From Aureimonas flava (GTDB taxonomy: Bacteria > Pseudomonadota > Alphaproteobacteria > Rhizobiales > Rhizobiaceae): DNA of 64,000 nt. Below the pieces are notes generated by a model. The model was not told where the DNA came from and searched no databases. It saw only the letters and a program-made list of their open reading frames with translations. The position numbers were made by a program, and so were the translations under genes. Within the stretch, counting starts at the first letter, position 1; every line of letters starts with the position of its first letter. The stretch lies in contig NZ_QYRN01000004.1 in assembly GCF_003583935.1 (NCBI RefSeq), forward strand, positions 360,278 through 424,277, read 5' to 3'. Shown one piece after another: positions 24,488 to 35,395 of the stretch.

Positions 24488-25882
24488 ATGCCGATCAACG
24501 TCACGATGCCGGCCCTTTCGCCGACGATGGAAGAGGGCAACCTCGCGAAGTGGCTGGTGAAGGAGGGTGATAAGGTCTCCTCCGGCGACGTCATCGCGGA
24601 GATCGAAACCGACAAGGCCACGATGGAGGTCGAGGCCGTTGACGAGGGCACGGTGGCCAAGATCGTGGTTCCGGCGGGCACGGAAGGGGTCAAGGTCAAC
24701 GCCGTGATCGCCATCCTGGCCGCAGAGGGCGAGGACGCCTCCGCCGCCGCTTCGACTGGCGGCTCCGCCGCGCCGGCGCCGCAGTCCGTGGCCGCCGACC
24801 AGCAGGCCGTCGGCACCGAGGCCGATGCAAAGCGCGCCGACGAGCGCGGCTACGAGCGCCCCGCCGAGACGGCCGCAGGCGGCGCACCCGCGCAACAGGG
24901 CGCTTCCGGTTCCCAGCCCAAGGGTGGGCGCGTCTTCGCCTCGCCGCTCGCGCGCCGGCTCGCCAAGGAGCAGGGCGTCGAGCTGTCCGGCGTTCAGGGC
25001 AGCGGGCCGCACGGCCGCATCGTGAAGGCCGACATCGAGACCGCGGCCAAGGGCGGCGCGAAGGCGCCTGCCGCCAAGCCGTCCGACACGCCCGCGGCCG
25101 CGGGCGCCGCGCCCTCGGCCGCGCCTAAGCCGGCGAGCGACGACGCGATCCTCAAGCTGTTTGCCGAGGGTTCCTACGAGAAGATCCCGCACGACGGCAT
25201 GCGCAAGACCATCGCCAAGCGGCTGGTGGAGTCGAAGCAGACCGTGCCGCACTTCTACCTGTCGGTGGACTGCGAGCTCGACGCGCTCCTCGCCCTGCGC
25301 AAGCAGCTCAACACCGCGGCGCCCATGATCAAGACCGAGGCCGGCGAGAAGCCCGCCTACAAGCTTTCGGTCAACGACATGGTGATCAAGGCCATGGCAT
25401 GCGCGCTGGTCGCGGTGCCCGACGCCAACGTCTCCTGGACCGAGAGCGCCATGCTGAAGCACCGCAACGCCGATGTCGGCGTCGCCGTGTCGATCGAGGG
25501 CGGCCTCATCACGCCGATCATCCGCAAGGCCGACGAGAAGACGCTGTCGACCATCTCCAACGAGATGAAGGACCTGGCCAAGCGGGCGCGCGCCCGCAAG
25601 CTGAAGCCCGAAGAGTATCAGGGCGGCACCACGGCCGTCTCGAACCTCGGCATGTTCGGCATCAAGGACTTCTCGGCGGTCATCAACCCGCCGCACGCGA
25701 CGATCCTCGCGGTCGGCGCGGGCGAGGAGCGGGCCGTCGTGAAGGGCGGCGCCGTGACGGTCGCCAACGTCATGACGGTGACGCTCTCGACAGACCACCG
25801 TGCGGTGGACGGGGCGCTCGGCGCCGAGCTCATCTCGGCCTTCAAGCGCTTTATCGAGAACCCGATGAGCATGCTGGTCTGA
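24488..25882 (+). CDS. pdhC: dihydrolipoamide acetyltransferase (E2) of pyruvate dehydrogenase
   Basis: Core of the pyruvate dehydrogenase complex; it transfers acetyl from lipoamide to CoA. The 464 residues are ordered lipoyl domain (1-80, Lys in [12 protein letters not shown]), Ala/Pro linker, peripheral subunit-binding domain ([37 protein letters not shown], about 142-178), a second linker, and the catalytic domain ending in the active-site [11 protein letters not shown]. The ATG at 24488 gives the canonical [15 protein letters not shown]-terminus; AGGAG is 10 bases upstream. The 219-base gap from pdhB is unusual within this operon. Confidence 0.97.
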   Translation: MPINVTMPALSPTMEEGNLAKWLVKEGDKVSSGDVIAEIETDKATMEVEAVDEGTVAKIVVPAGTEGVKVNAVIAILAAEGEDASAAASTGGSAAPAPQSVAADQQAVGTEADAKRADERGYERPAETAAGGAPAQQGASGSQPKGGRVFASPLARRLAKEQGVELSGVQGSGPHGRIVKADIETAAKGGAKAPAAKPSDTPAAAGAAPSAAPKPASDDAILKLFAEGSYEKIPHDGMRKTIAKRLVESKQTVPHFYLSVDCELDALLALRKQLNTAAPMIKTEAGEKPAYKLSVNDMVIKAMACALVAVPDANVSWTESAMLKHRNADVGVAVSIEGGLITPIIRKADEKTLSTISNEMKDLAKRARARKLKPEEYQGGTTAVSNLGMFGIKDFSAVINPPHATILAVGAGEERAVVKGGAVTVANVMTVTLSTDHRAVDGALGAELISAFKRFIENPMSMLV

Positions 25883-25907
25883 TCGGCGGGTCTGGGGAGC
25901 CGCGATC

Positions 25908-26543
25908 GTGAAGACCGTTCTGTGCTTCGGCGACTCCCTGACCTGGGGATACGACGCGGCCGGGCCCGGCCGGCATCGGTACGAGGATCGGTGGCCGAGC
26001 GTCGTCGGCGAACGTCTCGGGGGCCGAGCGCGCGTCGTCGCGGAAGGGCTCAACGGGCGCACCACGGCCTATGACGACCACCTCTCGCCTGCGGACCGCA
26101 ACGGTGCGCGGCTGCTGCCGACGATCCTCGCGACGCACGAGCCCGTCGATATTCTCGTGATCGCCCTCGGGTCGAACGATCTGAAGAAGCACACGGGCGG
26201 CGGGCGCGCGGCCGAGGCGGCGTTCGGCATGGCGCGGCTGGTGGAGATCGCCCGCCAATTCCCGTCGCCCTTCGGCTTCCGGGTCGGCGAGATCGTCCTG
26301 GTCTCGCCGCCGGCCCTGGTGCCGACGGCCGATCCCGACTTCGACGCGATGTTCGGTCACGGCCTGGCCGAGTCGCGTCGCTTCAAGGACGCCTATGCCC
26401 GCGTCGCCGAGGCCACCGGCTGCCACCATCTGGATGCGGCGGACCATTGCGTCGCGACCCCGCTCGACGGGGTCCATCTGGATGCCGCGAACACCTGCGC
26501 GCTCGGCGAGGCGGTCGCGCGAATGCTGATTCCGCTGATCTAG
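25908..26543 (+). CDS. SGNH-family hydrolase (arylesterase-like)
   Basis: A 211-residue GDSL/SGNH esterase without a signal peptide, so probably cytoplasmic. Block I is CFGDSLTWGY (Ser10), the Gly block lies in EGLNGRTTAYDD, the Asn block is ALGSNDLKK, and the Asp/His block is TPLDGVHLDAAN. The family includes arylesterases acting on small acyl esters; its substrate here is unknown. It starts with GTG and has GGGGAG 8 bases upstream. It sits 25 bases after pdhC and 30 before lpdA, so it is probably cotranscribed with the pyruvate dehydrogenase genes. Confidence 0.88.
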   Translation: MKTVLCFGDSLTWGYDAAGPGRHRYEDRWPSVVGERLGGRARVVAEGLNGRTTAYDDHLSPADRNGARLLPTILATHEPVDILVIALGSNDLKKHTGGGRAAEAAFGMARLVEIARQFPSPFGFRVGEIVLVSPPALVPTADPDFDAMFGHGLAESRRFKDAYARVAEATGCHHLDAADHCVATPLDGVHLDAANTCALGEAVARMLIPLI

Positions 26544-26573
26544 CAAAAAAACCCTTCCGACGGAGACACGACC

Positions 26574-28025
26574 ATGGCCGATACCTATGACATCCTGATC
26601 ATCGGCGGCGGGCCGGGCGGCTACGTGGCGGCCATTCGCGCGGCGCAGCTCGGCTTCAAGACGGCCGTGGTGGAGCGCGAGCACATGGGCGGCATCTGCC
26701 TCAATTGGGGCTGCATCCCGACCAAGGCGCTGCTGCGCTCCGCCGAAGTGTTCCACTATGCCGAGCGCGGCGACAACTACGGCCTAAAGATCGCGAAACC
26801 CGACTTCGACATCGGCGCGGTGGTGAAGCGTTCGCGCGGGGTCTCGGCCCAGCTCAACGGCGGCGTCGCCGGCTTGATGAAGAAGAACAAGATCGACGTG
26901 ATCTGGGGTCAGGCGAAGCTGTCCAAAGCCGGCAAGGGCGGCCCGGTGGAGGTCGTCGTGGGCGAGCCGTCCAAGCCGGCGGTGCAGCCGCAGAACCCGG
27001 TTCCGAAGGGCGTTCTCGGCCACGGGACCTACAAGGCGAAGCACGTGATCGTCGCCACCGGTGCCCGTCCGCGCGTCCTGCCCGGCATCGAGGCGGACGG
27101 CGAACGGATCTGGACCTATTTCGAGGCGATGAAGCCGCAGGCCATGCCGAAGTCGCTGATCGTCATGGGATCGGGCGCGATCGGCATCGAGTTCGCCTCG
27201 TTCTACCGCACCATGGGCGCCGAGGTGACGGTGGTCGAGCTCCTGCCGCAGATCCTCCCCGTGGAGGACGCGGAGATCGCGGCCGTCGCGCGCAAGCAGT
27301 TCGAGAAGCAGGGCATGAAGATCCTGTCCGACGCCAAGGTGGCCAAGGTCGCCAAGACGGGCGAGGGCGTCGAGGTCACGGTGGAGCAGGGCGGCAAGAG
27401 CCAGGTGCTCCGGGCCGAGAAGCTGATCTCCGCGGTGGGCGTGCAGGGCAACACCGAGGGGCTGAACCTCGAAGGCGTGGGCGTCGCGGTGGAGCGCGGA
27501 CTGGTCAAGGTGGATGCCTACGGGCGCACCAATGTCGAAGGCGTCTATGCGATCGGCGACGTCGCGGGCGCGCCCATGCTGGCACACAAGGCCGAGCACG
27601 AGGGCACGATCTGTGTCGAGAAGATCAAGGGCCTTGATGCCCATCCGATGAAGCGCACGCAGATCCCCGGCTGCACCTACTGCCAGCCGCAGGTCGCCTC
27701 CGTCGGCCTCACAGAAGCAAAGGCCAAGGAGGAGGGGCGCGAGGTCAAGGTCGGCCGCTTCCGCTTCATCGGCAACGGCAAGGCGATCGCACTGGGCGAG
27801 CCGGACGGCATGGTGAAGACGGTGTTCGACGCCAAGACCGGCGAGCTCCTCGGGGCGCACATGGTCGGGGCGGAGGTGACGGAGCTGATCCAGGGCTTCG
27901 TGATCGCCATGGGCCTCGAGACCACCGAGGAGGAACTGATGCATACGGTGTTCCCGCATCCGACCCTCTCCGAGATGATGCACGAGAGCGTGCTCGACGC
28001 CTACGGCAAGGTCATCCACATGTAG
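26574..28025 (+). CDS. lpdA: dihydrolipoyl dehydrogenase (E3)
   Basis: Flavoprotein that reoxidises dihydrolipoamide with NAD+. Its 483 residues contain the FAD motif ILIIGGGPGGYVAAIRAAQLGF, the redox-active disulfide in GGICLNWGCIPTKALL, the NAD-binding segment SLIVMGSGAIGIEFASFY, and the C-terminal HPHPTLSE-type ending (HTVFPHPTLSEMMHESV) with the catalytic His. It completes the set pdhA-pdhB-pdhC-lpdA, so it most likely serves pyruvate dehydrogenase; another copy usually exists with the 2-oxoglutarate genes. Confidence 0.97.
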   Translation: MADTYDILIIGGGPGGYVAAIRAAQLGFKTAVVEREHMGGICLNWGCIPTKALLRSAEVFHYAERGDNYGLKIAKPDFDIGAVVKRSRGVSAQLNGGVAGLMKKNKIDVIWGQAKLSKAGKGGPVEVVVGEPSKPAVQPQNPVPKGVLGHGTYKAKHVIVATGARPRVLPGIEADGERIWTYFEAMKPQAMPKSLIVMGSGAIGIEFASFYRTMGAEVTVVELLPQILPVEDAEIAAVARKQFEKQGMKILSDAKVAKVAKTGEGVEVTVEQGGKSQVLRAEKLISAVGVQGNTEGLNLEGVGVAVERGLVKVDAYGRTNVEGVYAIGDVAGAPMLAHKAEHEGTICVEKIKGLDAHPMKRTQIPGCTYCQPQVASVGLTEAKAKEEGREVKVGRFRFIGNGKAIALGEPDGMVKTVFDAKTGELLGAHMVGAEVTELIQGFVIAMGLETTEEELMHTVFPHPTLSEMMHESVLDAYGKVIHM

Positions 28026-28118
28026 GCAGGAAAATCGCGGCGAGCCGGCCGACGAGGTCTTGTCCACAATTCCGCCGCACTATCTCAACTCTCGGTATTT
28101 GTACCGTAGGAGATACGC

Positions 28119-28379
28119 ATGGGTTGGCTCGCTGCAATTATCGTTGGTGGCATCGCCGGTTGGCTGGCGGAACAGGTCATGAAGAGTAACATGGGCCTCT
28201 TCCTGAACATCATTCTCGGGATCGTCGGCGCCGTTTTCCTGAACTTCCTTCTCGGCATCCTCGGTGCGACGGATCTTCAGGCGGGCGCCAGCTTCTCGTT
28301 CCAGTACCTGATCGTCGGTTTCATCGGCGCCTGCATCCTGATCTTCCTCTTCCGGGCAGTCCGCGGACGCCGCGTCTAA
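28119..28379 (+). CDS. GlsB/YeaQ/YmgE family small membrane protein
   Basis: An 86-residue very hydrophobic protein of the transglycosylase-associated family. It has three membrane segments (about 3-16, 27-46 and 60-79) with Gly-rich helix packing (IIVGGIAGWLAEQ, IILGIVGAVFLNFLLGILGA) and a basic C-terminus (RAVRGRRV). Family members are often stress induced, but their molecular role is unknown. The Shine-Dalgarno GTAGGAGA lies just upstream of the ATG. It lies between lpdA and lipA with noncoding gaps on both sides, so it may be a separate unit. Confidence 0.85.
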   Translation: MGWLAAIIVGGIAGWLAEQVMKSNMGLFLNIILGIVGAVFLNFLLGILGATDLQAGASFSFQYLIVGFIGACILIFLFRAVRGRRV

Positions 28380-28421
28380 GCGCGATTGCGTGACTGTCGA
28401 ACCGAGCTTAAATGACGTTCA

Positions 28422-29387
28422 ATGGTCACGATCCTAGACGCCCGATCCCCGGCCGGCGCCGCAAGGCCTCGCCATCCCGAAAAGGCGCACCGCCCCGATA
28501 CGGCGGTGCTGCCCAAGCCTGACTGGATCCGGGTGAAAGCCCCGGTCTCGACCGGCTATCTGGAGACGCGGGAGATCGTCAAATCCAACCGCCTCGTCAC
28601 CGTGTGTGAGGAGGCGGGTTGTCCCAACATCGGCGGATGCTGGGAGAAGAAGCACGCGACCTTCATGATCATGGGCGGCATCTGCACGCGGGCCTGCGCC
28701 TTCTGCAACGTCGCGACGGGCCTTCCGCATGCGCTGGACCGGGACGAGCCGGCGAGCGTCGGACGGGCCGTGGCCAGCATGGGGCTTTCGCACGTCGTCA
28801 TCACGTCGGTGGACCGCGACGACCTGCCCGATGGCGGCGCACAGCATTTCGTGGAGACGATCCACGCGATCCGCGCCTCGGCGCCTGGCACCACGATCGA
28901 GATTCTGACGCCGGACTTCCTGCGCAAGCCCGGCGCTTTGGAAAAGGTCGTCGCGGCGCGGCCGGACGTCTTCAACCACAATCTGGAAACCGTGCCGTCG
29001 AACTACCTGACGGTGCGTCCGGGCGCGCGCTACTTCCACTCCATCCGCCTTCTGCAGCGGGTGAAGGAACTGGATCCGACGATCTTCACCAAGTCCGGCA
29101 TCATGGTCGGCCTCGGCGAGGAGCGGAACGAGATCTTTCAGCTCATGGACGACCTCCGCTCCGCGGACGTCGACTTCATGACCATCGGCCAGTACCTCCA
29201 GCCGACGCGCAAGCACCATCCGGTGATCCGCTACGTGACGCCCGAGGAGTTCAAGTCGTTCGAGACGATCGGGCTGACCAAGGGCTTCCTGGTGGTGGCG
29301 TCCAGCCCGCTGACACGCTCGTCCCACCATGCGGGCGACGACTTCGAGCGTCTGAAGGCCGCGCGCCTGGCGAAGATCGCAGCCTGA
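28422..29387 (+). CDS. lipA: lipoyl synthase LipA
   Basis: A radical SAM enzyme that inserts two sulfurs into protein-bound octanoyl groups to make lipoyl cofactors for PdhB, PdhC and related E2 proteins. The 321 residues carry both cluster motifs: the auxiliary cluster [12 protein letters not shown] and the radical [13 protein letters not shown]. The C-terminal [15 protein letters not shown] holds the Ser that binds the auxiliary cluster in the family. It is placed next to the genes of the enzymes it modifies. Confidence 0.97.
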   Translation: MVTILDARSPAGAARPRHPEKAHRPDTAVLPKPDWIRVKAPVSTGYLETREIVKSNRLVTVCEEAGCPNIGGCWEKKHATFMIMGGICTRACAFCNVATGLPHALDRDEPASVGRAVASMGLSHVVITSVDRDDLPDGGAQHFVETIHAIRASAPGTTIEILTPDFLRKPGALEKVVAARPDVFNHNLETVPSNYLTVRPGARYFHSIRLLQRVKELDPTIFTKSGIMVGLGEERNEIFQLMDDLRSADVDFMTIGQYLQPTRKHHPVIRYVTPEEFKSFETIGLTKGFLVVASSPLTRSSHHAGDDFERLKAARLAKIAA

Positions 29388-29390
29388 TCC

Positions 29391-29843
29391 ATGCCGAAGT
29401 TCGAGAATGCCCGCGTCGTTCGGCATACGCCCGACGAGATGTTCGAGCTTGTGGCCGACGTGGAGCGCTACCCCGAGTTTCTGCCGCTGTGCCAGAGCCT
29501 GGTCGTTCGTTCGCGCCGGGAGCGGGACGGCAAGACGCTGCTGATCGCGGACATGACCGTCGCCTACAAGATGATCCGCGAGACCTTCGCCTCGCAGGTG
29601 CTCCTGAAGCCGGCCGAGCGTGAGATCGACGTGAAATACGTCGATGGTCCGTTCCGCTATCTCGAGAATCGCTGGACCTTCGTGCCGCATCCCGACGGAT
29701 GCGAGGTGCGGTTCTTCATCGACTACGAGTTCAAGAGCCGCACGCTGGGTCTCCTGATGGGCTCGATGTTCGACTACGCCTTCCGGCGTTTCGCGACCGC
29801 CTTCGAGGAGCGGGCCGGCAAGGTCTATTCGGCGCCCGCCTGA
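29391..29843 (+). CDS. COQ10/RatA-like START-domain protein
   Basis: A 150-residue protein of the polyketide cyclase/START superfamily ([61 protein letters not shown]). Homologues are annotated as RatA (reported as a ribosome association toxin in E. coli) or as bacterial COQ10 ubiquinone chaperones. The two readings cannot be separated by sequence alone; the lack of a ratB gene alongside favours the quinone role, weakly. It begins 4 bases after lipA. Its last 19 bases overlap the 3' end of cinA on the other strand. Confidence 0.88.
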   Translation: MPKFENARVVRHTPDEMFELVADVERYPEFLPLCQSLVVRSRRERDGKTLLIADMTVAYKMIRETFASQVLLKPAEREIDVKYVDGPFRYLENRWTFVPHPDGCEVRFFIDYEFKSRTLGLLMGSMFDYAFRRFATAFEERAGKVYSAPA

Positions 29844-30334
29844 GACAGGCGCTCCAGCGCCGCTTCGATCATGCGAAGCGCCGTGGCCGCGCTCGCGGTG
29901 CGCACCGCTTCGCGCCCGAGCGCCCCGTAGCGGTGTTCCGCATGGACGATCCCGTCCCGCGACGCGCAGGCGAAATGCACGAGCCCGACCGGCTTCTCCG
30001 GCGAGCCGCCGCCCGGGCCGGCGATCCCCGTGATCGAGACGGCCAGGTCGGAGCCGGCGGCGCGAAGCGCGCCCGCGGCCATCGCCTCGGCCACCTCCCG
30101 CGATACGGCGCCGTGCCGCTCAAGCAGATCCGGCGCCACGCCGAGAAGGCGCGTCTTCGCCTCGTTGGAATAGGTCACCAAGCCGGTTCCGAAAACGGCG
30201 GACGAGCCCGCCACGCCGGTGATCGCCGCCGCCACCAGTCCGCCCGTACAGGACTCGGCCGTGGACAGCGTCAGGCCGCTCACCTGCGCCTTGGCGACGA
30301 CCGAGGCGGCGAGGCGGGCAATCTCGGTGTCCAC
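29825..30334 (-). CDS. cinA: CinA-type nicotinamide-nucleotide amidohydrolase (C-terminal domain form)
   Basis: The PncC/CinA C-terminal domain alone, deamidating NMN to NaMN in pyridine nucleotide recycling. The motifs are [22 protein letters not shown] near the N-terminus and [24 protein letters not shown]. The proposed start is GTG at 30334 (169 residues), because GGGGG lies 8 bases upstream and the gene then begins 5 bases after ispDF. A TTG at 30349 in frame would overlap ispDF by 11 bases. The N-terminal COG1058 domain of larger CinA proteins is absent, as is usual in this group. Confidence 0.9.
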   Translation of the reverse strand: MDTEIARLAASVVAKAQVSGLTLSTAESCTGGLVAAAITGVAGSSAVFGTGLVTYSNEAKTRLLGVAPDLLERHGAVSREVAEAMAAGALRAAGSDLAVSITGIAGPGGGSPEKPVGLVHFACASRDGIVHAEHRYGALGREAVRTASAATALRMIEAALERLSQAGAE

Positions 30335-30338
30335 CGCG

Positions 30339-31514
30339 TCAGCCCCCAAAGACCACGCTGGCCGTCGCGATGGCGGCGATCCCCTCGCGCCGACCGACGA
30401 AGCCGATCGTCTCGTTCGTGGTGGCCTTGATCGAGATCCGCTCCGGCTCCAGCCCGGTCACCTCGCCGATTACCGCCACCATGGCCGCGCGATGGGGACC
30501 GACCTTGGGCGCTTCGCAGATCAGCGTCACGTCGACGTTGCAGATGCGCCCCGACCGCTCCCGCACGATGTCCACGGCGCGCTGGAGGAAGATGCGCGAG
30601 GCGACGCCGCGCCACTGCGGGTCGCTCGGCGGGAAATGCGTGCCGATGTCTCCGGCCCCGCAGGTGGCGAGGAGCGCGTCGGTCAGGGCATGGAAGCCGA
30701 CATCTGCGTCCGAGTGTCCGAGAAGCGTCTGGTCGTGCTCGATCCAGACGCCGCACAGGGTGACGCCGTCGCCGGGCACGAGTTTGTGGACGTCGTAGCC
30801 GTTGCCCGTGCGAACGTCGATCATCGGCGGTTCCTCTCGAAATCGCTCGGCGGCGAGCGTCAGTTCTCGCGCGAGCGTCAGTTTGACGTTCTCGGGATCG
30901 CCGGGCACCAGGCGAACCGGGATGCCGGCCCATTCGGCGATCGAGGCGTCGTCGGTGAAGGACGCACGCGTCTCCCGCGACGCGCGGGCATGCGCCTCGC
31001 GGATCAGACCGTAGGGAAAGCCTTGCGGGGTCTGCGCGCCGAAGAGGCCGGAGCGGTCAACCGTCGCGTCGATCCGGTCGCCGTCCGACCGCTTCAGTGT
31101 ATCGGCGACGGGGAGGGCGAGAATCGCCCCGGTTTCGGGGTCGATGTCGGCGACGACCCGGAGGATCGCCTCGGACGACACGAAGGGGCGAACGGCATCG
31201 TGGATCAGCACCATGTCCGGATCGATCCCGGCGAGGGCCTCGAGGCCGCAGCGTACCGATTCCTGGCGCGTCGCTCCGCCTTCCACCAGCACGACGCGAT
31301 CGAGGAGATCGTCGAGCGCCCGGCCGGCGATCGCGTGGTCTTCCGGGTGGATCACCACCACCACGTGCGTGAGGCCGCCGGTCGACAGGAAACGCTGCGC
31401 CGTGCGCCACAGCACCGGACGGCCGCCCAGATCGAAATACTGCTTCGGTCCATAGGGTGTCAGCCCCGCGCGCGACCCGCGGCCAGCGGCAACCAGGATC
31501 GCTGCGATCTTCAT
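30339..31514 (-). CDS. ispDF: bifunctional IspD/IspF isoprenoid synthesis enzyme
   Basis: A fusion of two enzymes of the MEP pathway. Residues 1-225 are the CTP:MEP cytidylyltransferase ([38 protein letters not shown]). Residues 230-391 are MECDP synthase ([19 protein letters not shown] with zinc-binding Asp and His, [26 protein letters not shown]). The intermediate enzyme IspE is encoded elsewhere. The fusion is common in alphaproteobacteria. The ATG at 31514 gives the normal start; upstream in-frame codons do not resemble the family. Confidence 0.96.
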   Translation of the reverse strand: MKIAAILVAAGRGSRAGLTPYGPKQYFDLGGRPVLWRTAQRFLSTGGLTHVVVVIHPEDHAIAGRALDDLLDRVVLVEGGATRQESVRCGLEALAGIDPDMVLIHDAVRPFVSSEAILRVVADIDPETGAILALPVADTLKRSDGDRIDATVDRSGLFGAQTPQGFPYGLIREAHARASRETRASFTDDASIAEWAGIPVRLVPGDPENVKLTLARELTLAAERFREEPPMIDVRTGNGYDVHKLVPGDGVTLCGVWIEHDQTLLGHSDADVGFHALTDALLATCGAGDIGTHFPPSDPQWRGVASRIFLQRAVDIVRERSGRICNVDVTLICEAPKVGPHRAAMVAVIGEVTGLEPERISIKATTNETIGFVGRREGIAAIATASVVFGG

Positions 31515-31669
31515 CGACCATCCACTTCGAACCATTCTCACCCGCTGTGGTCAGCATATCCGACCGCAGCGGGCAAGTGTGCGCGCCACGGCCGTGTGCG
31601 GTGCAGCATGCCATTGCTTTGCACACCAATTTTGATTGTCTTTTGTGCAGGCGACGATATGCTGTTTCA

Positions 31670-32743
31670 ATGTGCTCACAAGACGTCGAGTTTCGCGATT
31701 TCGGCCGATCGCCCACGAGGCCGGATGACCTGTGGATAGGCAGGTTGAGCGTTCGCTCGCGCGTGTTTCTGGCGCCTTTGTCGGGAATCACCGATGTGCC
31801 GTTTCGCCGGCTGGTGCGCTCGTTCGGCACGCAACTCGTCTATTCCGAGATGGTGGCGAGCGGCGAACTTGTTCGCAACGACCAGGAAAGTCTCCAGCGC
31901 GCCGGGGCGGACGGCCTCGGGCTGCATGCCGTGCAACTGGCGGGGCGCGAGGCCGACGCGATGCGCCGAGCGGCCGAGATCGTGGCGGGGCAGGGCGCCG
32001 ACCTGATCGACATCAACATGGGATGCCCCGCGAAGAAGGTCGTCGGTGGGCTCTCCGGCTCGGCCTTGATGCGCGACCTCGACCACGCCCTTCGGCTGAT
32101 CCAGGCGACGGTGGAGGGCGCGGGCGCGGTGCCGGTCACGCTCAAGATGCGGCTGGGCTGGGACCGCGAGAGCGTCAACGCCGACCAACTCGCCGTCCGG
32201 GCTCAAGGCGCCGGCGTGCAACTCGTGACGGTGCACGGTCGCACCCGCGACCAGTTCTATACGGGCAGCGCCGATTGGGGGGCGATCGCGGCCGTCTCGC
32301 GCGCCGTCGCGATCCCGGTGGTCGCCAACGGCGATCTTCAGCGCCGCGCCGATCTCGGGGGCATGCTGCGGGCGAGCGGCGCGGCCGCGGCGATGGTCGG
32401 TCGAGCCGCATGCGGGCGGCCCTGGTTCCCGTCGCTGGTCGCCGATGCGCTCGACCCGGCGCGGATGGCCCGTGGCTTCGCCGACCTGGTTCTCGACCAT
32501 TACGACGCGATGCTCGACTTCTACGGCCCGCAGGCCGGCCTCCGGCAGGCCCGCAAGCATCTCGGCTGGTATCTCGACCGCTTCGAGGCGAGCGTCGGGG
32601 CGAGCGCCCCCGCCGACCGCACGGACCTGATGCGTGCCACGGACGCCGGGCGTGTGCGCGCGATCGTGCGCGATCTGATGGGGGCGGTGCGGCTGTCGGA
32701 CGTCGAGCCCGAGTTCGGCCAGCCCGCCCGCCAGGCCGCGTGA
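31670..32743 (+). CDS. dusB: tRNA dihydrouridine synthase DusB
   Basis: An FMN enzyme reducing uridines in the D-loop of tRNA. The 357 residues show the N-terminal FLAPLSGITDVPFRRL, the active-site Cys in DINMGCPAKKVVGG, HGRTRDQFYTGSADW, and VVANGD. It is the first gene of the nifR3(dusB)-ntrB-ntrC arrangement typical of alphaproteobacteria. The ATG at 31670 is the first plausible start, though it has no strong Shine-Dalgarno sequence. It is divergent from ispDF across 155 bases, which should hold both promoters. Confidence 0.94.
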   Translation: MCSQDVEFRDFGRSPTRPDDLWIGRLSVRSRVFLAPLSGITDVPFRRLVRSFGTQLVYSEMVASGELVRNDQESLQRAGADGLGLHAVQLAGREADAMRRAAEIVAGQGADLIDINMGCPAKKVVGGLSGSALMRDLDHALRLIQATVEGAGAVPVTLKMRLGWDRESVNADQLAVRAQGAGVQLVTVHGRTRDQFYTGSADWGAIAAVSRAVAIPVVANGDLQRRADLGGMLRASGAAAAMVGRAACGRPWFPSLVADALDPARMARGFADLVLDHYDAMLDFYGPQAGLRQARKHLGWYLDRFEASVGASAPADRTDLMRATDAGRVRAIVRDLMGAVRLSDVEPEFGQPARQAA

Positions 32744-32746
32744 GCG

Positions 32747-33888
32747 ATGAAACAAAGGGAAGCCGCCTTGCCGCTCGATCAGTTTTCGCTGCTCAATGCG
32801 CTGCCGCATCCGGTGGTCGCGCTCGACGAGAGCGGCCGTTTCACCTTCGCCAATTCCGACGCCGAGCAGTTCTTCTCGGCCAGCGCGGCGCATCTCGGCA
32901 AGCGCCGACTGTCCGACTTCGTGCCGCATGACAGCCCGGTGCTCGGCCTGGTCGAGCAGGTGATGCGCGACCATTCGAGGATCAGCGAATACCGGGTGGA
33001 CGTGTCGTCGCCGCGCCTCGGCATGGATCGGCTGGTGGATGTCTACGTGTCCGGCCTCAGCGACCCGCCGGGGCATGTCCTCCTGATGTTCCAGCTCCGC
33101 TCGATGGCGGACAAGATGGACCGGCAGCTCACGCACCGCTCAGCCGCCCGCACGGTGACCGGCCTCGCGGCGATGTTGGCGCACGAGATCCGCAATCCTC
33201 TGTCCGGCATCAAGGGCGCCGCACAGCTTCTGGAAGCGGAGGCGAGCGACGAGGACCGCGTGCTGACGCAGCTCATCCAGGACGAGAGCGAGCGGATCGT
33301 GAAGCTGGTGGACCGGATGGAGGTGTTCTCCGACGAACGCCCCGTCGAGCGTTCGGCGGTCAACATCCACTCCGTGCTGGAGCATGTGAAGACGCTGGCG
33401 AAGAGCGGCTTCGCGCGCGACATCAAGATCTCGGAAGCCTACGACCCGTCGCTGCCGTCGGTGTTCGCCAACCGCGACCAGCTCGTCCAGGTCTTCATCA
33501 ACCTCGTGAAGAACGCCAGCGAGGCGGTGGCCGGCCGGCCGGACGGCGAGATCAAGCTGTCCACCGCCTTCAAGCCCGGCGTGCGACTGTCCGTGCCGGG
33601 GGCGCGTACGCGCATGACGCTGCCTCTGGAGTTCGTGGTCGAGGACAATGGCGGCGGCGTGCCCGACGACATTCGCGAGAACATCTTCGATCCGTTCATC
33701 ACCACCAAGCCGAGCGGCACCGGCCTCGGGCTTGCGCTGGTCGCCAAGATCGTGCGCGACCACGGCGGGGTGATCGAATGCGATTCGCACCCCGGCCACA
33801 CGATCTTCCGCGTGCTGATGCCGGCATGGAGGGAGCCGGCCTCGCCGGATTCCGAAGGAACGACACCGAAACGCAGGCGAACGCGCTG

Positions 33889-33889
<1 letters not shown>
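32747..33889 (+). CDS. ntrB: nitrogen regulation sensor kinase NtrB
   Basis: Soluble histidine kinase/phosphatase that controls NtrC according to nitrogen status through PII proteins. The 380 residues comprise a PAS domain (about 10-120), the H-box [22 protein letters not shown] with phospho-accepting His146, the N-box [12 protein letters not shown], and the ATP-binding boxes [11 protein letters not shown] and GTGLGLALV. The ATG at 32747 lacks a good ribosome site. A TTG at 32768, in frame, has AGGGAAG ahead of it and may be the true start. Confidence 0.96.
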
Positions 33890-35337
<1,448 letters not shown>

Positions 35338-35395
35338 TTTTTTAGCCGCCACTCGTTGCATTCTGGACACAATGCGTTGCAAGTGTGCCACGTGA

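Noticed and set aside
29391..29843. A RatA/RatB toxin-antitoxin system.
   Set aside because: No ratB-like gene lies beside it, and the protein fits a COQ10-type quinone chaperone equally well.
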